A DNA stretch of 64,000 nt from NCBI RefSeq assembly GCF_001418085.1, contig NZ_LIQH01000041.1:22913-86912 (forward strand), in the 5' to 3' direction. The stretch is from Lacinutrix algicola. Lineage in GTDB: Bacteria; Bacteroidota; Bacteroidia; Flavobacteriales; Flavobacteriaceae. Numbering within the stretch: position 1 is the first letter of the stretch; each line of letters opens with the position of its first letter. This document shows positions 60,366 through 64,000 of this stretch, piece by piece. The notes beneath the pieces were generated by a model that did not search any database, was not told the DNA's origin, and saw nothing but the letters and a program-made list of their open reading frames with translations. The translations under genes were made by a program, and so were the position numbers.

Positions 60366-61730
60366 TTATTTGTTTATATATATTGTTTTAATATTTACAA
60401 ATTCAAGAATGCCTTCTTGTGATAGCTCTCTTCCATAGCCCGAAGCTTTGGTTCCTCCAAAAGGAAGTCTAGGATCAGATTTTACCATATCGTTGATGAA
60501 AAAAGCACCATCGTTAATGCTTCCTATTTTATTTCGTGCAGTTTCTATGTCTTTGGTAAACAGCATTGTGCCTAAGCCAAACCTACTGTTAGAAGCTAAA
60601 CTAATAGCATGATCTAAATCTTTTGCTTTTATAATTGGTGCAACAGGTCCAAAAGTTTCTTCGGTGAAAACGTCCATATCTTCAGTTACATCAGTTAGTA
60701 TTGTTGGAGAAAAATAAGCTCCTTTTTGAATGTTACCAAGCAGTATTTTTGCTCCTTTTTTTATTGAGGAGTCAACTTGCTTTTGTAGCTCTTCTGCAAG
60801 ATCTTCTCTTGCAAGTACAGAGGTTTGGGTAGTTTCCTTTAAAGGATTGTCGTATTTAAGTTTTTCAACTTCTGCTTTAAAGCGTTTTAAAAAGGTATCA
60901 TATATGCCTTCGGTAACTATAAAACGTTTTGCTGCAATACAACTTTGTCCAGAATTTTGGAATCTTGCTTTTACCATAGTGTTTAGGTATCTATCTAAAT
61001 CGGCATCATCTAAAACAATGCAAGCATTATTTCCTCCTAATTCTAAAACAGATTTTTTTAAGACAGTACTAGCTGTTCCTGCAATACTTATTCCTGCTTT
61101 TTCACTACCAGTTAGTGATATTGCTTTTACGTTATCATTTTTAATAAGTGTTTCTATATCCTCATGATTTGAGAGTAGTGTTTGAAAACATCCTATAGGA
61201 TATCCTGCTTGTTCAAAACATTCTTGAATAGCTAAAGCACATCCAGTAACATTAGAGGCATGTTTTAACAAGCCTGTGTTTCCTGCTGTTAATGTTGGGA
61301 CAGCAAACCTAAATACTTGCCAAAAGGGATAGTTCCATGGCATTACAGCTAAAATAATACCAAGAGGATCGTAGCTAATAAAGCTTTCGTGAGCTTCGGT
61401 ATCAATAATATGATCTGAAAGAAAACGTGCAGCATTTTTTTCGTAAAAGTCACACAGTAAAATACATTTTTTAATTTCAGCTCTACTCTCTGCTATGGGT
61501 TTTCCCATTTCGAGTGTTATTAATTTACTATACTTTTCAATATTTTCATTTAAAACATCTCCAAGCTTTCTTAGTAATTTTGCACGCTTTTTAATAGGTG
61601 TAAGTTTCCAATCGTTGAAAGTGTTTTCGGCAGCATCTAAAATAGAGTGGGTTTTTTCGGTAGAAAAAAGAGTATATCTATTTAGTTTATCACCATTATA
61701 TGGATTGTAAGTGGTTATTGTATTGTTCAT
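60366..61730 (-). CDS. NAD(P)-dependent aldehyde dehydrogenase (succinate-semialdehyde dehydrogenase type)
   Basis: A 454-residue ALDH. MPWNYPFWQVFRFAVPTLTAGN and SLTGSEKAG form the cofactor site; LELGGNNACIVLDDADL has the general base Glu230; NSGQSCIAAKRF has the nucleophile Cys264; EETFGPVAPI and the C-terminal PFGGTKASGYGREL complete it. The pattern fits succinate-semialdehyde dehydrogenases of the sad/gabD group, though other aldehydes are possible. No signal peptide. A single minus-strand gene; its frame continues after the stop into a helix-encoding stretch. Confidence 0.92.
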   Translation of the reverse strand: MNNTITTYNPYNGDKLNRYTLFSTEKTHSILDAAENTFNDWKLTPIKKRAKLLRKLGDVLNENIEKYSKLITLEMGKPIAESRAEIKKCILLCDFYEKNAARFLSDHIIDTEAHESFISYDPLGIILAVMPWNYPFWQVFRFAVPTLTAGNTGLLKHASNVTGCALAIQECFEQAGYPIGCFQTLLSNHEDIETLIKNDNVKAISLTGSEKAGISIAGTASTVLKKSVLELGGNNACIVLDDADLDRYLNTMVKARFQNSGQSCIAAKRFIVTEGIYDTFLKRFKAEVEKLKYDNPLKETTQTSVLAREDLAEELQKQVDSSIKKGAKILLGNIQKGAYFSPTILTDVTEDMDVFTEETFGPVAPIIKAKDLDHAISLASNSRFGLGTMLFTKDIETARNKIGSINDGAFFINDMVKSDPRLPFGGTKASGYGRELSQEGILEFVNIKTIYINK

Positions 61731-61853
61731 TTTATAATTGATTTAGTGATAATTTAATATAAAAAATCTTAAAAAAAACAATTTAATTGTTGAATTAACA
61801 AAGATTTAATATTTCATTATATTCTATTTAAGAGAGTTTTAGAAGTTGTTTTG

Positions 61854-61888
61854 TAACTTTGTAATGAAGTTAACGTCATATAGTTAAC
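61854..61888 (+). promoter_or_regulatory. Promoter region of the YtxH operon
   Basis: TAACTTTG (-7 box) at 61854-61861, followed by two AGTTAAC direct copies at 61868-61874 and 61882-61888 that could be an operator just downstream of the transcription start. Confidence 0.45.
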
Positions 61889-61926
61889 TCAGAAAAATAA
61901 ATATTAACAATTAAAACAAAATAATT

Positions 61927-62259
61927 ATGAGCAAGAACGGAAATGCAGCATTAGGAATATTATTAGGATCAGCAATTGGAGCAACATTAGGAATATTATT
62001 TGCACCGGATAAAGGTAGTAATACAAGAAAGAAATTAACAGAAGAGGCTGTTTTAGCTAAAGATAAAGTAGCAGCGACTGCTACAGACTTAAGTGAACAA
62101 TTAGAGCAGGAAATGGTATCTGGTAAAGCAACACTAGACTCTCAAATAGAAAGTGTTGTACAAAATGCAAGTTATAAAGCAGAAGATGTAATTACAACAT
62201 TAGAAAAGAAGTTAGAAGTACTAAAAGCTAGAAATAAGAAGTTACAGAAAACATCATAA
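61927..62259 (+). CDS. YtxH-domain protein
   Basis: A 110-residue protein with an N-terminal glycine-zipper membrane segment (LGILLGSAIGATLGILFAPDKGSNTRKKL, about 8-36), the YtxH signature, then a long amphipathic helix (about 45-105). YtxH proteins are general-stress envelope proteins, mostly of unknown mechanism. It begins a three-gene operon (gaps of 3 and 2 bases) with a holin-like protein and a small helical protein, a set often induced by stress in Flavobacteriia. Confidence 0.88.
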   Translation: MSKNGNAALGILLGSAIGATLGILFAPDKGSNTRKKLTEEAVLAKDKVAATATDLSEQLEQEMVSGKATLDSQIESVVQNASYKAEDVITTLEKKLEVLKARNKKLQKTS

Positions 62260-62262
62260 TTT

Positions 62263-62607
62263 ATGTCTGTAATAAATTCTATAAATGAAGCTTCAAACAA
62301 AGCAATAGACCAATCTGAAGAATATTTAAGAAAATCTCACGATTTTTACAAACTTAAAATATTCCAACAGCTTTCTATATCTGTAAGTATGATATTTAAA
62401 GCCGTTGCAATAGGCGGTGTTTTTTTAATTGGTTTAATATTTTTATCGATTGCATTAGCATTTTACATTGGTAAACTACTTGGTAGTTACACAATGGGCT
62501 TTGTTGTTGTTGGCTTAATATTCTCTATATGTGCGGTATTAATGTATGTATTTAGAGGCTATATTGATGAAAAAGTGATTCAAAAACTTTCTAAAACATT
62601 TTTTTAA
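62263..62607 (+). CDS. Holin-superfamily-like (phage_holin_3_6 type) membrane protein
   Basis: A 114-residue protein with an amphipathic N-terminal part (about 1-40) and two adjacent transmembrane helices (about 44-66, 72-93), then a short basic C-terminus. This is the layout of the small membrane proteins annotated as phage holin family or competence protein that accompany YtxH. There is no phage context here, so a stress or envelope role is more likely than lysis. Confidence 0.75.
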   Translation: MSVINSINEASNKAIDQSEEYLRKSHDFYKLKIFQQLSISVSMIFKAVAIGGVFLIGLIFLSIALAFYIGKLLGSYTMGFVVVGLIFSICAVLMYVFRGYIDEKVIQKLSKTFF

Positions 62608-62609
62608 CC

Positions 62610-62816
62610 ATGAAAAAAGTTTACTGTAATTTTAATGAAATTGATGAAGAGTTAACGCGTTTGGAGTTAGAGCGACAAATTGCTATAGAGGAAATTAAAG
62701 CTGTAAAAGGAGATTTAAAAGAGAGTCTACAACCATCACAATGGATGCAAACCGGTGTTAAAGTCGCAGGAAAAATAGGTTCTATGGTGTTGCTTAAAAA
62801 ACTTTTTAGAAAGTAA
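62610..62816 (+). CDS. Small helical protein of the YtxH operon
   Basis: A 68-residue protein: an acidic first half that forms a helix (NEIDEELTRLELERQIAIEEIKAVKGDLKESL), then SQWMQTGVKVAGKIGSMVLLKKLFRK, an amphipathic or weak membrane segment with a basic end. It may belong to a small family seen next to YtxH genes in Bacteroidota (possibly DUF6327, not certain). It follows the holin-like gene by 2 bases and ends the operon before a strong terminator. Confidence 0.65.
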   Translation: MKKVYCNFNEIDEELTRLELERQIAIEEIKAVKGDLKESLQPSQWMQTGVKVAGKIGSMVLLKKLFRK

Positions 62817-62844
62817 TAAAAGGAATAAAGAATAGACTTTATAT

Positions 62845-62871
62845 AAAAATCGGCAGTACGCCGATTTTTTT
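62845..62871 (+). terminator. Terminator of the YtxH operon
   Basis: AATCGGC/GCCGATT stem with loop AGTAC and seven T. Confidence 0.9.
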
Positions 62872-62899
62872 GATTAATTAAACTTATCAACTAATAGTA

Positions 62900-62947
62900 A
62901 CTGTTGATAACTTAGCTGTAAGTTATCTTCTAAAAAAGCTACTTTTG
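62900..62947 (+). promoter_or_regulatory. Promoter region of trxB
   Basis: TACTTTTG -7 box at 62940-62947, 20 bases before the ATG. ACTGTTGATAACTT at 62900-62913 resembles the 16-base element upstream of parA and lies at the same 40-base distance from the box. Confidence 0.55.
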
Positions 62948-62967
62948 TTATAATAAATATTGAAAAC

Positions 62968-63948
62968 ATGTCTGATACAATAGAAAAAGTAAAATGCCTA
63001 ATTATAGGATCTGGACCAGCAGGTTATACTGCTGCCATATATGCTGCCAGAGCGAATATGAAACCTGTTTTATACCAAGGAACACAACCAGGTGGACAAT
63101 TAACAACAACTAACGAAGTTGAAAATTTCCCAGGATACCCTGAAGGAATAACAGGACCTGCAATGATGATGGAGCTTCAAGCGCAAGCAGAACGTTTTGA
63201 AACAGATGTTAGAGACGGTTGGATTACTAAAGTTGATTTTTCTGGAGATGTACATAAAGTTTGGGTAAACGAAGACAAAGAAATACACGCAGATACTGTA
63301 ATAATTTCTACAGGAGCAAGTGCTAAATATTTAGGTTTAGAGTCTGAACAAAAATATTTAAAACTTGGAGGAGGTGTTTCGGCATGTGCAGTTTGTGATG
63401 GTTTCTTTTACAGAAATCACGAAGTTGTAATAGTTGGAGCAGGAGATAGTGCTTGTGAAGAAGCACATTACCTTTCTAAGCTTTGTAAAAAAGTTACCAT
63501 GTTAGTAAGACGCGATGAGTTTAGAGCTTCTAAAATTATGGCTGCAAGAGTAAAAAACACAGAAAACATTGAGATACTATTTAATACTGAAACTGATGAG
63601 GTTTTAGGTGATGGCCAAGTAGTAACTGGTGTTCGTGTAAAAAATAATAAAACAAATGAAACGCAAGATGTTGATGCAACAGGATTTTTTGTCGCTATTG
63701 GACATAAACCAAATACAGATATCTTTAAAGGTTTTATAGATATGGACGAAACAGGATACATTAAAAATGTTCCTGGACGTGCATTAACAAATTTAGAAGG
63801 TGTATTTGTTTGTGGTGATGCAGCAGATCATGTTTACAGACAAGCAGTAACAGCAGCAGGTACAGGTTGTATGGCGGCTTTAGATGCAGAACGTTATTTA
63901 GCAGCTAAAGACTCTACTTTTGAGGTTAGCACTTCTAATTATAACTAG
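62968..63948 (+). CDS. trxB: Thioredoxin-disulfide reductase
   Basis: A 326-residue FAD/NADPH enzyme that reduces thioredoxin. The FAD site is IIGSGPAGYTAAIYAAR (GxGxxG at 14-19), the redox pair CAVC at 140-143, the NADPH site VVIVGAGDSACEEAHYLS, and the C-terminal FAD block GVFVCGDAADHVYRQAVTAAGTGCMAALDAERYL. Length and motifs are normal for the low-molecular-weight type. It has its own promoter box; only 52 AT-rich bases follow before the window ends. Confidence 0.96.
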   Translation: MSDTIEKVKCLIIGSGPAGYTAAIYAARANMKPVLYQGTQPGGQLTTTNEVENFPGYPEGITGPAMMMELQAQAERFETDVRDGWITKVDFSGDVHKVWVNEDKEIHADTVIISTGASAKYLGLESEQKYLKLGGGVSACAVCDGFFYRNHEVVIVGAGDSACEEAHYLSKLCKKVTMLVRRDEFRASKIMAARVKNTENIEILFNTETDEVLGDGQVVTGVRVKNNKTNETQDVDATGFFVAIGHKPNTDIFKGFIDMDETGYIKNVPGRALTNLEGVFVCGDAADHVYRQAVTAAGTGCMAALDAERYLAAKDSTFEVSTSNYN

Positions 63949-64000
63949 TTAATTATATTCTAATTTAGATTAGAAATATAAATATTAAGATAAAAAAATA

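Noticed and set aside
61868..61888. AGTTAAC pair as an attachment site or mobile-element end
   Set aside because: Only 7-base copies, AT-rich, with no target duplication or mobile gene; at best an operator.
62263..62607. Prophage fragment suggested by a holin-like protein
   Set aside because: No other phage gene is present, and the YtxH/holin-like/small-protein set is a common chromosomal stress operon.
1..64000. CRISPR array, rRNA operon, insertion sequence
   Set aside because: Looked for regularly spaced repeats, rRNA-like blocks and transposase motifs on both strands; none were found.

Overview
The window is a chromosomal segment of an AT-rich Bacteroidota bacterium, almost certainly a marine Flavobacteriaceae (Olleya/Lacinutrix-like in flavour; the genus cannot be decided from the sequence). 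The signs are four T9SS C-terminal sorting domains, gldI, lipoproteins with a short lipobox, TAnnTTTG -7 promoter boxes, start sites without obvious Shine-Dalgarno sequences, and Bacteroidota-type long LepB, short DapB and split methylmalonyl-CoA mutase.

Layout. 0-8 kb: a partial M48 protease, two T9SS surface proteins sharing one repeat module, a SpoU-type RNA methyltransferase, and a tandem pair of DUF6503-like lipoproteins. 8-15 kb: two amidohydrolase-family exoproteins (partly degenerate active sites), a DUF3810 membrane metalloprotease-like protein, and pepD. 15-17 kb: two unknown envelope proteins with duplicated flanking sequence. 17-26 kb: housekeeping (gldI and a cyclophilin/FKBP fusion, nrnA-type DHH, ndk, a secreted M4 protease, a cold-shock protein, DUF721, recF). 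25-32 kb: a TPR protein, ribH, then an operon of two small membrane proteins, mutL, two rhomboids and an EEP-family phosphatase. 32-40 kb (minus): DUF6122, WbqC, a TPR membrane protein, an AAA+ ATPase, lepB, dapB, DUF5683, parB and parA. 40-43 kb: CotH and a metallophosphoesterase, convergent.

43.5-50 kb is the accessory region. It holds a type I CBASS operon (2TM-SAVED effector plus CD-NTase with an AGS-C-like domain), a caspase-family protein, and a 614-residue protein ending in a PD-(D/E)XK nuclease. All are on the minus strand. The CBASS operon and the caspase gene are each enclosed by their own perfect 9-10 nt inverted repeat lying at the edges of a conserved ~115-130 bp imperfect palindrome. 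This layout follows the logic of integron gene cassettes with attC sites, but no integrase is present in the window. It is the most interesting structure here.

50-64 kb is core again: an operon udk-ftsB-mutA-lipoprotein-scpA, another T9SS protein, cytochrome c and a PQQ-type sugar dehydrogenase, tRNA-Pro(TGG), an aldehyde dehydrogenase, an YtxH/holin-like stress operon and trxB. I saw no rRNA, CRISPR array, prophage or insertion sequence.
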